DNA of 64,000 nt from Streptosporangium roseum DSM 43021 (GCF_000024865.1 NC_013595.1:4154001-4218000), one strand, 5' to 3'; shown: positions 1-8,974, counted from the first letter of the stretch. Notes: generated from the sequence alone by a model not told the origin. Translations and numbers: made by a program.

Positions 1-1960
1 GGTTGAGGTGCGGGTCGTCCTCCTCCACCCAGAGCGCCTCGATGTCGCGCACGTCCGCGCAGGCAGCGATGTGATACTGGGCGAAGTCGTGGTTGAGGTA
101 GTCGCCGAACTCGCGGTCCATGACGCTCTCCTCCAGCAGGGCCATGGACAACCCCATCGTCATGCCGCCGATGAACTGCGAGCGAGCCGTCTTCGGGTTG
201 ACGATCCGGCCCGCGGCGAACACCCCGAGCAGCCGGAGCACCCGCGTCTCCCCGGTGTCGGCGTCCACTCCCACCTCGGCGAACTGGGCGCCGAAGGCGT
301 GCCGCGCGAACCGCTGCTGCCCTCTGATCTCCTCGGTGGTGTCGGCACTCGCCTCGACGCCGTCGGCGGGCAGGTCCCCGTCCCGGCGGTCGAGCTCTTT
401 CAGCAGCGCCTCGCAGGCCCGTACCACGGCCGTGCCCCACGAGGCGGTCCCCATCGATCCGCCGGCCAGCGCGGCGGTGGGCAGCGCGCTGTCGCCGATC
501 TCCACCCGGACCCGGTCCACCGGCGCGCGCAGCGCGTCGGCGGCGATCTGGGTGAGCACCGTCCGGGCGCCGGTCCCGATGTCGGCGGCGGCGATCCGTA
601 CGGTGAACCGGCCGTCCGGCTCGGCGCGGGCGCTCGCCTGGGACGACCCCCGGTAGGCCGGATAGGTGGACGCCGCCACGCCGGTCCCGACCAGCTGCCT
701 TCCGCGGCGCCGGACCCCCGGCGCGGGATCGCGCCCGGCCCACCCGAAGCGCCGCGCCCCCTCGCGCAGGCAGGCCACCAGGTTGCGGGAGCTGAACGGC
801 AGGCCGGTCTCCGGATCGGTGTCCGGCTCGTTGCGGATCCGCAGCTCCACCGGGTCGAGCCCGCAGGCGATCGCAAGCTCGTCCATCGCCGACTCCAGCG
901 CGAACATGCCCGGCGTCTCGCCGGGCGCCCGCATCCAGCTCGGGGTGGGGACGTCGAGCCGGACCAGCCGATGGGTGGTGCGCCGGGCGGGCGCGGCGTA
1001 CATCATCCGCGTGGGCACTGCGGTCTGCTCGGCGAACTCCTTGATCGTGGAGCTCTGCTCGAACGCCTCGTGCACGATCGCGGTCAGCCGCCCGCCGGCG
1101 TCGGCGCCGAGCCGTACCCGCTGGATCGTCGGGGTGCGGTAACCGGTCACCGCGAACATCTGCTGCCGGGTCACCGCGAGCTTGACCGGGCGCCCGACCT
1201 GTTTGGCGGCGAGCGCCGCGAGCACCAGGTGCGGGTGCGGGGTGCCCTTGGACCCGAAGCCGCCGCCCACGTGCGGGGAGATCACCCGGACGTTCGCCGG
1301 CGGCATGCCGAACAGCGCCGCGACGGTGTCGCGGACCGCCGACGCCCCCTGGGTGGAGTCGTGGAGCGTCAGCCCGTCGCCATCCCACGCGGCGATCGTC
1401 GCGTGCGGCTCCATCGGGTTCTGGTGCTCGGCCGGCGTGCTGTAGACGGCGTCCACCACGATCGGGGCCGCGGCGAGGGCGGCGTCCGGATCCCCCTGCT
1501 CGACGTCGGCGGGGAAGTTCGGGTTGACGACCTCGGGCCGGTACAACCCCGGGTGGTCGGCGCGCAGCTCGACGTCGTGCCGCTCGGCGGCGTACTCCAC
1601 CCGCACCAGCCCGGCCGCCTCCCTGGCGTCATGGAGCGTCTCGGCCACCACGGCACCGATGTACTGGCCCCGGTAGGCCACCCGGGGGGACTGGAGCACG
1701 GCCAGCTCGCCGCCGTCGCCGGAGGCCAGCCTGGGGGCGTTGCCGTACCAGATCGCGGCGATCACGCCGGGGCGTTTGAGCACGGCGTCGACGTCGACGG
1801 AGCGGATCTCGCCCCGGGCGACGGAGGCCTGCACCGGCACCGCGTAGGCCAGGTCCCGCGGAGAGTACTCGAAGGCGTACCGGGCGCGGCCGGTGACCTT
1901 GTCGAGGCCCTCGACCCGGTCGAGTCCCGAGCCGACGGACGACGGGGTCGTGGTGGTCAT
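1..1960 (-). CDS. Molybdenum-binding subunit of xanthine dehydrogenase-family aldehyde oxidoreductase (PaoC-like), 3' truncated
   Basis: Reading the minus strand from the ATG at 1958-1960 gives an open frame of about 653 residues that runs off the left edge. It begins MTTTTPSSVGSGLDRVEGLD and contains typical family segments: KVTGRARYAFEY near the N-terminus, the molybdopterin loop GGGFGSKG, MRAPGETPG, and near the edge LEESVMDREFGDYLNHDFAQ. Relatives have about 700-730 residues, so only the C-terminal part with the catalytic Glu loop (GxGExG) lies outside the window. The start codon overlaps the stop of the FAD subunit upstream (ATGA). The subunit binds the molybdenum-pterin cofactor and oxidises aldehydes or N-heterocycles; the substrate cannot be told. 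The identification is firm for the family, not for the substrate. Confidence 0.9.
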   Translation of the reverse strand, partial: MTTTTPSSVGSGLDRVEGLDKVTGRARYAFEYSPRDLAYAVPVQASVARGEIRSVDVDAVLKRPGVIAAIWYGNAPRLASGDGGELAVLQSPRVAYRGQYIGAVVAETLHDAREAAGLVRVEYAAERHDVELRADHPGLYRPEVVNPNFPADVEQGDPDAALAAAPIVVDAVYSTPAEHQNPMEPHATIAAWDGDGLTLHDSTQGASAVRDTVAALFGMPPANVRVISPHVGGGFGSKGTPHPHLVLAALAAKQVGRPVKLAVTRQQMFAVTGYRTPTIQRVRLGADAGGRLTAIVHEAFEQSSTIKEFAEQTAVPTRMMYAAPARRTTHRLVRLDVPTPSWMRAPGETPGMFALESAMDELAIACGLDPVELRIRNEPDTDPETGLPFSSRNLVACLREGARRFGWAGRDPAPGVRRRGRQLVGTGVAASTYPAYRGSSQASARAEPDGRFTVRIAAADIGTGARTVLTQIAADALRAPVDRVRVEIGDSALPTAALAGGSMGTASWGTAVVRACEALLKELDRRDGDLPADGVEASADTTEEIRGQQRFARHAFGAQFAEVGVDADTGETRVLRLLGVFAAGRIVNPKTARSQFIGGMTMGLSMALLEESVMDREFGDYLNHDFAQYHIAACADVRDIEALWVEEDDPHLN

Positions 1961-2943
1961 GGCGTCTCCGTGAGCTCGGTGAGGGTACGGACCAGCACGT
2001 TCCGGGTGAGCGGCACCTTGAACCCGTTCTCCGGCAGCGGGCGAGCCCGGGCCAGCTCGGCGTCCGCCGCCCGGGCGAACTCGGCCGCGGTGGCGGGGGA
2101 CCCGCGCAGCGCCTCCTCGGCGAGCTCCGCCCGCCAGGGCACGTGCGCGAGCCCGCCGAAGGCGATCCGGCAGTCCCGGACCACGCCGTCGGCCACGTCC
2201 AGCGCCGCCGCCACCGACACCACGGCGAACGCGAACGAGGCCCGGTCCCTGACCTTGCGGTATCGCGACCGGGCCGCGAACGGCAGCGCGGGCAGCTCCA
2301 CCGCGGTGATCAGGTCGCCCGGGTCCAGCACGGTGTCACGGTCCGGTTCGTCTCCGGGCAGCCGGTGCAGCCCGGGGATCGCCACCCGGCGCGCCCCGCG
2401 CAGCCCCTCCACGTGCACGCTCGTGCCGAGCGCCGCCAGCGCCACCGCCATGTCCGAGGGATGGGTGGCCACGCAGGCGGCGGAGTGACCGATGATCGCC
2501 AGGTTGCGGTGGTCGCCCTCGACGGCCGGGCAGCCCGAGCCGGGCTGCCGCTTGTTGCACGGCTTGGAGACGTTCTGGAAGTAGGAGCAGCGGGTGCGCT
2601 GCAGGAGGTTGCCGCCGACCGTGGCCATGTTGCGGATCTGGCCCGAGGCCCCGGACAGCACCGCCTGGGCGAGCATCGGGTACCGCCGCCGCACGGCCGG
2701 GTGCGCGGCCAGGTCGCTGTTGCGGACGCCCGCGCCGATCAGCAGGCCGCCGCCGGCGGTCTCCTCGACCGTGTCGGACGCGACCCGGGTGACGTCCACC
2801 AGGGCCTCGGGCGCGACGACGCCCAACCGCATCAGGTCCACCAGGTTCGTGCCGCCGCCCAGGTACATGGCGTTGGGCTGCTCGTTCAGCGCGGCCACCG
2901 CCTCCCGCGCGCCGGTGGCCCGCCGGTAGGCGAAGGGTCTCAC
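1957..2943 (-). CDS. FAD-binding subunit of molybdenum hydroxylase (PaoB-like)
   Basis: This is a 328-residue protein starting at the GTG at 2941-2943, VRPFAYRRATGAREAVAALN, which overlaps the stop of the iron-sulfur subunit. The FAD-binding motif GGGTNLVDLMR and the segment ATVGGNLLQRTRCSYF are of the CO dehydrogenase flavoprotein family. A cysteine set (TRCSYF, KPCNKRQPGSGCPA, AACVATHPSD) matches the extra [4Fe-4S] cluster known in E. coli PaoB (YagS), which most xanthine dehydrogenase FAD subunits lack. It passes electrons between FAD and the iron-sulfur clusters. The gene order (2Fe-2S, FAD, Mo subunit) is the same as in paoABC. Start choice rests on the 4-base overlap and on the protein's normal length. 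Confidence 0.92.
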   Translation of the reverse strand: MRPFAYRRATGAREAVAALNEQPNAMYLGGGTNLVDLMRLGVVAPEALVDVTRVASDTVEETAGGGLLIGAGVRNSDLAAHPAVRRRYPMLAQAVLSGASGQIRNMATVGGNLLQRTRCSYFQNVSKPCNKRQPGSGCPAVEGDHRNLAIIGHSAACVATHPSDMAVALAALGTSVHVEGLRGARRVAIPGLHRLPGDEPDRDTVLDPGDLITAVELPALPFAARSRYRKVRDRASFAFAVVSVAAALDVADGVVRDCRIAFGGLAHVPWRAELAEEALRGSPATAAEFARAADAELARARPLPENGFKVPLTRNVLVRTLTELTETP

Positions 2944-3488
2944 CGCGCCACCTCCCCGATCGCCGCGACGATGTTGACGTAGGCGCCGCAGCGGCAGAGG
3001 TTGCCGCTCATCCGCTCGCGGATCTCGTCGTCGTCGAGACGCGGCGCGGCGCTCACGTCCCGGGTGACCACGCTCGGCCATCCGGCCGCGGCCTCGGCCA
3101 GCATCCCGGCCGCCGAGCAGAGCTGCCCCGGAGTGCAGTATCCGCACTGGAAGGCGTCGTGCTCGACGAACGCCGTCTGCAGCGGATGCGGGGTGTCGCC
3201 GTCGGCCAGTCCCTCCACCGTGGTGATCTCCCGGTCGTCGAGGGTCACCGTCAGCGTCAGGCAGGACTTCACCCGGCGCCCGTCCACCAGCACCGTGCAG
3301 GCGCCGCACTGCCCGTGGTCGCAGCCCTTCTTCGCCCCGGTCAGATCGAGTCGTTCGCGCAGGGTGTCGAGAAGTGTCTCCCGTGTGTCCACCGTGATCG
3401 GATGCTCGTCGCGGTTGACCGACAGCCGGATGTCCACGGTGACCGGAGTCGAGGCATCCCATCGTGTCGTATCGGCTTCGCCATTCAT
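2940..3488 (-). CDS. 2Fe-2S subunit of molybdenum hydroxylase (PaoA-like)
   Basis: This 182-residue protein has the two-domain layout of the small xanthine dehydrogenase subunit. The N-terminal plant-ferredoxin cluster is CDHGQCGACTVLVDG followed by SC, and the C-terminal helical cluster is FQCGYCTPGQLC plus GNLCRCGAY. It relays electrons from the molybdenum site to FAD. Unlike E. coli PaoA there is no Tat signal, so the complex should be cytoplasmic. It is the first gene of the three-gene minus-strand operon. The 144 bases upstream of its start, up to the divergent phosphoribosyltransferase gene at 3633, must hold both promoters; I see no clear operator in them. Confidence 0.93.
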   Translation of the reverse strand: MNGEADTTRWDASTPVTVDIRLSVNRDEHPITVDTRETLLDTLRERLDLTGAKKGCDHGQCGACTVLVDGRRVKSCLTLTVTLDDREITTVEGLADGDTPHPLQTAFVEHDAFQCGYCTPGQLCSAAGMLAEAAAGWPSVVTRDVSAAPRLDDDEIRERMSGNLCRCGAYVNIVAAIGEVAR

Positions 3489-3632
3489 GGCGCTTCCCTA
3501 CCCGCTTGTCTGTCTGGCGTTTCCCCGGGTTCGCCTACGGACGCTTGACCTGCTGCGAACTCCCAGGCCGATCCAGTTTCGGCCATTCTTAAACGGGCAT
3601 AAATGAATGCTCTAATTGGGGAGGCGGTAGCC

Positions 3633-4859
3633 ATGGCGGATCGCCTGTTTCAGGATCGCCGGGACGCCGGCCGTGTTCTGGCCGGTCTCCTCGGGCACTA
3701 CCGGGGCCGGCCCGGCGTCGTCGTCCTGGGGCTGCCCCGGGGAGGCGTGCCGGTGGCCTACGAGATCGCCGGCGCTCTCGCCGCCCCGCTCGACGTCTTC
3801 CTCGTCCACAAACTCGGCGTCCCGCACCACGAGGAGCTGGCGATGGGGGCGATCGCCGGCGGCGGCGTGATGGTGCTCAACGACGACGTCGTCTGGAGCC
3901 GCGGCCTGTCGCAGGAGACCATCCGGAAGGCGGCCGAGCGGGAGCGGCGCGCGCTGCTCCGGCGGGAGCGGCTCTACCGGGACGCGAGGCCCATGGCCGA
4001 GCTCACCGGCAGGGTCGTCATCGTGGTCGACGACGGCCTGGCGACCGGCGCGAGCATGCGTGCGGCCATCGAGGCCCTCGGCCGGCTGCGGCCGGCGATG
4101 ATCGTCGTCGCCGTCCCCGCCGCACCCGCGTCCACCTGCCGGGAGCTGGCGGCGCTGGTCGACGAGGTGGTCTGCGCCAGCACGCCGACGCCGTTCTTCG
4201 CCGTCGGGCAGTCCTACGTGGACTTCACCCAGACCGGCGACGCGGAGGTGCGCGACCTTCTCCGCGCCGCCTCCAGGACCGGCCCGCCCGGTACGGGCTC
4301 CCCGGCCGCCGGCGGCCCGCCCGGCGAGCGGCTCCCCGGCGATCGTCCGCAGGAGGAGAGATCCCGGGCTCCGTCCGTCCACCGTCAGCGCGATGCCGGC
4401 GGAAAGGAGATGAGCGGCATGGCCGAAACGGGCTTCGCGACCTTCGACTCCACCGTGAACAAGACGAACCATGTCCTCAGGGCGATAGAGGAGGCCTACG
4501 GGTGGCCGAAGGGACTCAGGCACCGGTCCTACACCGCGCTCAGGGTGGTCCTGCACACCCTCCGCGACCGCCTCACCGTCGACGAGGTCGCCCACCTGGG
4601 CTCGCAGCTCCCGATGCTGACCCGCGGCATCTACTACGGGTCCTGGGACCCTCGCCGCGCCCCGGTCAGGATGAACGCCGGAGAGTTCATGGCCCGCGTG
4701 CGGAGCACGCTCCCGGCCAAGATCCTGGAGGAGATCGACGGTGACGTCGAGCGGCTGGTCCACACGGTCGTCCACGCCCTGAGGGAGCAGGTCGACGAGG
4801 GGGCGTGGGAGGACATCAAGTCCATCGTGCCCAAGGACCTGGCCGCCGTCCTGGCCTAG
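3633..4859 (+). CDS. Phosphoribosyltransferase-DUF2267 fusion protein
   Basis: This is a 408-residue protein. Residues about 1-215 form a type I phosphoribosyltransferase domain with the PRPP loop VVIVVDDGLATGASM. The C-terminal 130 residues (TGFATFDSTVNKTNHVLRA onwards) match DUF2267, a helical domain often annotated near stress or heavy-metal genes. The two are joined by a Gly/Pro/Arg-rich linker. The ATG at 3633 is preferred because GGAGG lies 8 bases upstream; an ATG at 3603 is in frame but has no such site. Stand-alone versions of both domains occur in actinobacteria, often as neighbours, so the fusion is plausible rather than an error. The nucleotide substrate is unknown. Confidence 0.82.
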   Translation: MADRLFQDRRDAGRVLAGLLGHYRGRPGVVVLGLPRGGVPVAYEIAGALAAPLDVFLVHKLGVPHHEELAMGAIAGGGVMVLNDDVVWSRGLSQETIRKAAERERRALLRRERLYRDARPMAELTGRVVIVVDDGLATGASMRAAIEALGRLRPAMIVVAVPAAPASTCRELAALVDEVVCASTPTPFFAVGQSYVDFTQTGDAEVRDLLRAASRTGPPGTGSPAAGGPPGERLPGDRPQEERSRAPSVHRQRDAGGKEMSGMAETGFATFDSTVNKTNHVLRAIEEAYGWPKGLRHRSYTALRVVLHTLRDRLTVDEVAHLGSQLPMLTRGIYYGSWDPRRAPVRMNAGEFMARVRSTLPAKILEEIDGDVERLVHTVVHALREQVDEGAWEDIKSIVPKDLAAVLA

Positions 4860-4991
4860 GGCGCACTCGGCCGGCAGGCCGGCGACACGCCGCGGCTGAC
4901 GCCTGGTCGGTGAGCAGTCCTCCGGATGCGGTGGAGGGCGAGGCCGTACGCAGGGGCGGGGGAGTGGAACCGGAGGGCGCCGCGGCCGCGT

Positions 4992-5714
4992 TCAGGGCAT
5001 GGGCGGCGGCCGGGAGCCGGGCGGGTCCTCAGCCGAGGAGAGGTATGCGTCGGCCGGCTGTTCCCCCGCCGGTTCGAGCAGGGTCTGGCTCAGGGTCCTG
5101 GCCAGCCAGTCCTGGCAGTCGCGCACGCTCCAGCCGCAGACCTCGGTGAGCCGCTCGAACACCTCGATCGATGTCAGGGCGTAGATGTGGTCGGCGGCCC
5201 GCTCGGCAGTCAGATCGGCACGCAGCGCACCTGCGGCCGCCAGATGTTCCGCGGGTCCGCGGCTCCCCGCCAGCCGCTGCCGTTCGGTGTCCGCCAGGAC
5301 ACCGGCCAGGCCGGCGTCCGCGGCCGCGGCGGCGCGCAGCACGCGATGCACCGGGCCGACACGTTCGTAGATCGTCAGTGCCATCTCCGCGAACACGGCC
5401 AGCTTCCGCCCGGGGTCGGGCTCGGCGAGGATCGCCTGTACGTGCGGCCGGGCGCTCTGCGGGACGGCCTGCGCGTCACCGGCCAGCGTCACGTCCCACA
5501 CCAGCTTGGCCAGGCCCGGCTTGCCGCCGGGACAGGAGGTGTACAGGGTCTGTACGACGACCCCTGACGCCCTCGCGACGCCGGCCATCGTCGTGGCCGC
5601 GTAGCCGCGCTCCAGCATGAGCGCCCTGGCCGCCTCGGCGATGCGCAGCCGGGTCGCCTCCGCGTTCTCCTTCCGCACATCGCTCACGTAGCGGCGCTTG
5701 GGCCTCTCGGTCAT
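4992..5714 (-). CDS. TetR-family transcriptional regulator
   Basis: This is a 240-residue regulator. The N-terminal helix-turn-helix reads LRIAEAARALMLERGYAATT then MAGVARASGVVVQTLYTSCP. The usual TetR tyrosine-phenylalanine at the end of the recognition helix is altered to YTSCP. The C-terminal ligand domain is unassigned. The start MTERPKRRY at 5714 is chosen; an upstream in-frame ATG at 5777 would run into the AT-rich promoter region. It is divergent from the DUF1772 membrane protein at 5803, which it probably represses. The 132 bases downstream, up to 4859, hold no gene. Confidence 0.85.
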   Translation of the reverse strand: MTERPKRRYVSDVRKENAEATRLRIAEAARALMLERGYAATTMAGVARASGVVVQTLYTSCPGGKPGLAKLVWDVTLAGDAQAVPQSARPHVQAILAEPDPGRKLAVFAEMALTIYERVGPVHRVLRAAAAADAGLAGVLADTERQRLAGSRGPAEHLAAAGALRADLTAERAADHIYALTSIEVFERLTEVCGWSVRDCQDWLARTLSQTLLEPAGEQPADAYLSSAEDPPGSRPPPMP

Positions 5715-5802
5715 CAAGGCCTCCCAGCCAGATATTGACTTTAATTGATTCAAATGAAATTTTGTGCTTCTAGTCAATCACTCGGGTCCGCCGGAGGCGA
5801 GC
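5715..5802. promoter_or_regulatory. Divergent promoter region of TetR and DUF1772 genes
   Basis: This is an AT-rich 88-base stretch in a GC-rich setting. It contains the small palindrome TTGATTCAA at 5745-5753 inside ATTGACTTTAATTGATTCAA, a plausible TetR operator overlapping both promoters. GGAGG at about 5793-5797 serves the rightward gene. Confidence 0.5.
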
Positions 5803-6339
5803 ATGCGCAACCTGCTGCTGGAGGCCGCCCGGACGGGCGCGACGTCGTTGCTTGGCCTGTTCGCGGGCGGCCTCGTGTTCACCGTGCTGGCCCCGTCCCT
5901 GCTCACGCTGCCCGCACCCGCCTACGTACGGCACTGGCAGGCGCTCAACACCGACTACGGCCGCGCCATGCCGGTGCTCCTGCTCACCTGCCTCGCCCTG
6001 CTCCTGGTCACCTGCGCCGCCTCCTACCAGCGCGGCCGGCCCGTCTTCTGGCTCACCGTCACCGCCACCCTGCTCCTGGTCGCCATCATCGTGCTCACCC
6101 TGACCACCTTGGACCCGCTCAACCGGCTCGCCGACTCCTGGAACGCCGACCGGCCGCCCGCCGACTGGACGGACATCCGCCGGCACTGGTGGACGCTCCA
6201 CACGATCCGCACGGCGATGGCCGTCCTTGCCTTCCTCGCCCTCCTCGTCGCCAACGTGGCCGGCAGAACGAAGGGCGCGCTCCCCGGCGCGCCCTCGGCC
6301 GCCCGGCTCCAGGGCTCCGGCAGCGCCGCCGGCCGCTGA
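5803..6339 (+). CDS. DUF1772 (anthrone-oxygenase-like) membrane protein
   Basis: This is a 178-residue protein with four hydrophobic segments (GATSLLGLFAGGLVFTVLA, MPVLLLTCLALLLVTCAA, WLTVTATLLLVAIIVLT, TAMAVLAFLALLVANVAG) and the family's conserved stretch around PLNRLADSWNADRPPADW and RRHWWTLHTIRT. The DUF1772 family includes anthrone oxygenases but most bacterial members have no known activity. The start at 5803 has GGAGG six bases upstream. It is paired divergently with a TetR regulator, so expression is probably inducible by a small molecule. Confidence 0.8.
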   Translation: MRNLLLEAARTGATSLLGLFAGGLVFTVLAPSLLTLPAPAYVRHWQALNTDYGRAMPVLLLTCLALLLVTCAASYQRGRPVFWLTVTATLLLVAIIVLTLTTLDPLNRLADSWNADRPPADWTDIRRHWWTLHTIRTAMAVLAFLALLVANVAGRTKGALPGAPSAARLQGSGSAAGR

Positions 6340-6792
6340 CGCATCCCCGAGCCGGCTGCCCCGGCGAAGTGCGGGCGTCCCGACTCCGCGGAGGGCAAGA
6401 CCGACAGGCGGCGATCCGTTGCGCGTCCGAACTGCTGCCGGTCGGCGGGCTCGTTACGCGGGAAAGGAACCATGGGTTTTCTGGCGAACCTTCTCCGCTC
6501 GTCTGCTCCGGCATCAGTGGTGGGGCGCAATGGAACGAATGTATGGTGGCCGCCTGATCGGTGTTGAGCATCCGCTTCCGGCGGGGAGTCATCCCGACGT
6601 CGTGTCCGGGGTGGAGTTTGCTGGGTGGCTCATCCGGTCACCGAGACGGTCCGGTCCCTGACGGGCGCTCCACCGCGAAGTACTCGACTGTGGTGTGAGT
6701 GAGGATTGATACCAGATGTCGTCAGGTGCGGCTCCGGCCGCCCGAGGCGGAAAGGCCGTGTCAGTGAGTCTTGAGACCAGAGTGTCCGGCTG
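6340..6792. other. Gene-free stretch of about 450 bases
   Basis: No convincing gene is seen. One 43-codon frame starts at 6530 (MERMYGGRLIGVEHP) but has no recognisable homologue or good ribosome site. The lower GC and irregular codon pattern suggest decayed DNA upstream of the GtrA gene. Confidence 0.4.
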
Positions 6793-7353
6793 GTGAGAAG
6801 ATCGGGACGCTTCGAAGCAGCGAACGCAGTGCTCGCAAGATTGCCGGGACCGCTGCACGCCCTTGCGCTGAAGCACCGTGAGCTGCTGAAGTTCGCGGTG
6901 GTGGGTGGAGCGGCGTTCCTGGTGGACAACACGGTGTTCTATGGGCTGAAGCTGACCATTCTGGAACCGAAGCCGGTGACCGCGAAGGTCATCGCGGTGC
7001 TCGTGGCGACGATCGTGTCCTATGTGCTGAACCGTGAATGGTCGTTCCGGACCAGGGGCGGTCGCGAGCGCCATCACGAGGCGGCGCTGTTCTTCCTGGT
7101 CAGTGGCGTCGGTCTGGTGCTCAGCTCCGTGCCGCTTTGGATCTCCCGGTATGTGTTCCTGCTGGAGACCCCGGAGGTGAGCCTGGTCACCCAGGAGATC
7201 GCCGACTTCATGAGCGCGCAGGTCATTGGCACGCTGATCGCCATGGTCTTCCGTTTCTGGGCGTTCCGGAAGTGGGTCTTCCCCGACGAGGAGGCCCACT
7301 CCGGCCGCGTGCGGCTTGCTCCAGCTCCCGAGCCCAAGGACGAGGCGGCCTGA
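6793..7353 (+). CDS. GtrA-family membrane protein
   Basis: This is a 186-residue protein starting at GTG. It has the GtrA/DPMS fold signature: LLKFAVVGGAAFLVDNTVFY, then KVIAVLVATIVSYVLNREWS, a third segment ALFFLVSGVGLVLSSVPLWI, and a fourth ending IAMVFRFWAFRKWVFP. That makes four transmembrane helices with the conserved N-R-x-W and R-F-W motifs. GtrA-like proteins are thought to move polyprenyl-linked sugars across the membrane for cell-wall or surface glycans. There is no glycosyltransferase next to it to define a role. Confidence 0.9.
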   Translation: MRRSGRFEAANAVLARLPGPLHALALKHRELLKFAVVGGAAFLVDNTVFYGLKLTILEPKPVTAKVIAVLVATIVSYVLNREWSFRTRGGRERHHEAALFFLVSGVGLVLSSVPLWISRYVFLLETPEVSLVTQEIADFMSAQVIGTLIAMVFRFWAFRKWVFPDEEAHSGRVRLAPAPEPKDEAA

Positions 7354-7414
7354 TCCAGGCCTCCACTCGCCGGGTAGCCGCGGTGCATTGCTGCATCGAG
7401 CATCGCCGCCAGGA

Positions 7415-7519
7415 CCTTGCGACGGTCGGGCGCGACATGCCGCACGGCATCGGGGTCGAGTCGGTGATCCAGTGGCCGCCGAACCAGAAGCCGCTGTCCA
7501 TGGCCAGCTCCCGGAACAT
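7415..7519 (-). pseudogene. Fragment of an IS982-like transposase
   Basis: A short minus-strand stretch reads MDSGFWFGGHWITDSTPM then PCGMSRPTVARS. The WITDSTPxPCGMSR pattern is the region around the first catalytic Asp of IS982-type transposases. The rest of the transposase is missing on both sides, so this is a relic. It sits just downstream of the RidA gene's stop. Confidence 0.5.
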
Positions 7520-7531
7520 GCATACCGTTGG

Positions 7532-7945
7532 TCAGCCGGCAGCGGGCATGGGCCTTGGCTCTGCGGGCCGTCGTGCGTACACCTCGATCTCGAATTTCAT
7601 GCGGGGATCGGACAAGCCGCATACGAGCATCGTCGCGGCTGGGCGGATGTCGCCGAAGCAGCGGCGCAGGGTGGGCCAGCACGGCTGGAAGTCCTCACGG
7701 TCGGGCAGCAGGTATCTGACCCGGACGACGTCGGCGAACGAGCATCCGGCTTCGGCCAGTGCCGATTCGACGTTGCGCAGGCACTGCTCGACCTGCTCGA
7801 TCACGTCGTCGGAGATAGTCATAGTCGCGTAGTCGAACCCGGTCGTCCCGGACACGTGCACCCAGTCGCCGTCGACCACCGCCCTGGCGTACCCGATCTC
7901 TTCTTCGAAGGTGGAACCGCTCAAGATCGCGCGTCGCTCTGTCAT
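7532..7945 (-). CDS. RidA-family (YjgF/YER057c/UK114) protein
   Basis: This is a 137-residue protein starting at MTERRAILSGSTFEEEIGYA. It carries typical RidA segments: DGDWVHVSGTTGFDYATMT, the QVEQCLRNVESALAEAGCSF helix and the PAATMLVCGLSDPRMKFEIE strand. RidA proteins hydrolyse reactive enamine/imine intermediates of PLP enzymes; many relatives act in specific catabolic pathways. The upstream extension to an ATG at 7990 is not supported. It is divergent from a LysR regulator 72 bases away, which suggests control by that regulator. Confidence 0.9.
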   Translation of the reverse strand: MTERRAILSGSTFEEEIGYARAVVDGDWVHVSGTTGFDYATMTISDDVIEQVEQCLRNVESALAEAGCSFADVVRVRYLLPDREDFQPCWPTLRRCFGDIRPAATMLVCGLSDPRMKFEIEVYARRPAEPRPMPAAG

Positions 7946-8017
7946 GCGGTGAAAGCTAGGCAACCAGCAGTGATATGTCCAATACTTCAAGAATCATGAT
8001 GTGATATCTCTGTAGGT

Positions 8018-8911
8018 ATGGAACGCCCCGAGCTCGGGCTCCAGCAGCTTCATGCCTTCGCGATACTCGCCGAGGAGCTCCACTTCGGACGCGCAGCGGA
8101 GCGGCTGGGTATCGCGCAACCGCCGCTCAGCCAGCAGATCCGCCGCTTGGAGGTGAAAGTTGGGCATCCGCTGTTCACCCGGGGGCCTGGCCGGGTCACC
8201 CTCACCCCGGCAGGACACGAACTCCTGCCGGCCGCTCGGCGCGCTCTCGACGAGATCGCCATCGGCCTGGACGCGGCGCGGCGCACCGGCAACGGTGAGG
8301 CCGGTCGCCTCCGAATCGGCTTCTCCGCGTCGCTCGCACTGACCCTCCTGCCGGGCCTGTTGCGCGGCTACCGCGACCGGTATCCGGGAGTGGACATGGA
8401 GATCCGCGAGATGACCACAGCGCCGCAGGTGGCCGCTCTGCGCGAACATGTGATCGACATCGGGCTTCTGCGGGAACCGCCGGACGAGCCGGGGTTGGTG
8501 ACCGAGACGATCCTGTCCGAGGAGTTCGTCGCGATCCTGCCGACTGCCCATCCCCTCGCAGGCCAACGCGTCGTCTCCATCAAGGCGCTGGCGGACGAGC
8601 CGTTCGTGCTGCTGCCCCGCAGTGCCGGGCCGACGGTCCACGACCAGATCCTCGACGTGTGCCGCAGCGCGGGATTCGAGCCCCGCCTCGGACAGCACGC
8701 GGTGGAATGGCAGACAGTCTCCGCACTCGTCGAGGCGGGGCTCGGAGTGTCACTCGCCCCGGCGAGCATCCGCCGGATCCGCCTCAAGGGCATCGCCTAC
8801 CGCCGGATCGAGCCGAACACCGCGCGCTCCACCGTCGCGATGACCTGGCGCCGCGACGACCGGAACCCCCTGGTCCCACGATTCCTGGCGGCCGCCCGCA
8901 ACGTAGCCTGA
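8018..8911 (+). CDS. LysR-family transcriptional regulator
   Basis: This is a 297-residue protein. The winged helix at residues 5-65 reads LQQLHAFAILAEELHFGRAA then QPPLSQQIRRLE, and the effector-binding domain begins at about residue 95 (GRLRIGFSASLALTLLPGLL). The TFG-rich region resembles BenM/CatM-type members that sense small aromatic acids, but this is only a loose resemblance. It is divergently transcribed from the RidA gene. The 72-base gap contains two similar GTGATAT segments (about 7970 and 7999) that could form the LysR site. Confidence 0.92.
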   Translation: MERPELGLQQLHAFAILAEELHFGRAAERLGIAQPPLSQQIRRLEVKVGHPLFTRGPGRVTLTPAGHELLPAARRALDEIAIGLDAARRTGNGEAGRLRIGFSASLALTLLPGLLRGYRDRYPGVDMEIREMTTAPQVAALREHVIDIGLLREPPDEPGLVTETILSEEFVAILPTAHPLAGQRVVSIKALADEPFVLLPRSAGPTVHDQILDVCRSAGFEPRLGQHAVEWQTVSALVEAGLGVSLAPASIRRIRLKGIAYRRIEPNTARSTVAMTWRRDDRNPLVPRFLAAARNVA

Positions 8912-8974
8912 AGCCTTCATCCGTCCCCGTGCCCTGGCCGACACATCGGTCTCATCCGTCTGGTATCAGCGGCC

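Noticed and set aside
8..2488. 826-codon plus-strand open frame at the left edge
   Set aside because: It is the antisense shadow of the molybdenum hydroxylase operon; the composition is Arg/Gly/His-rich without motifs, and the opposite strand encodes recognisable subunits.
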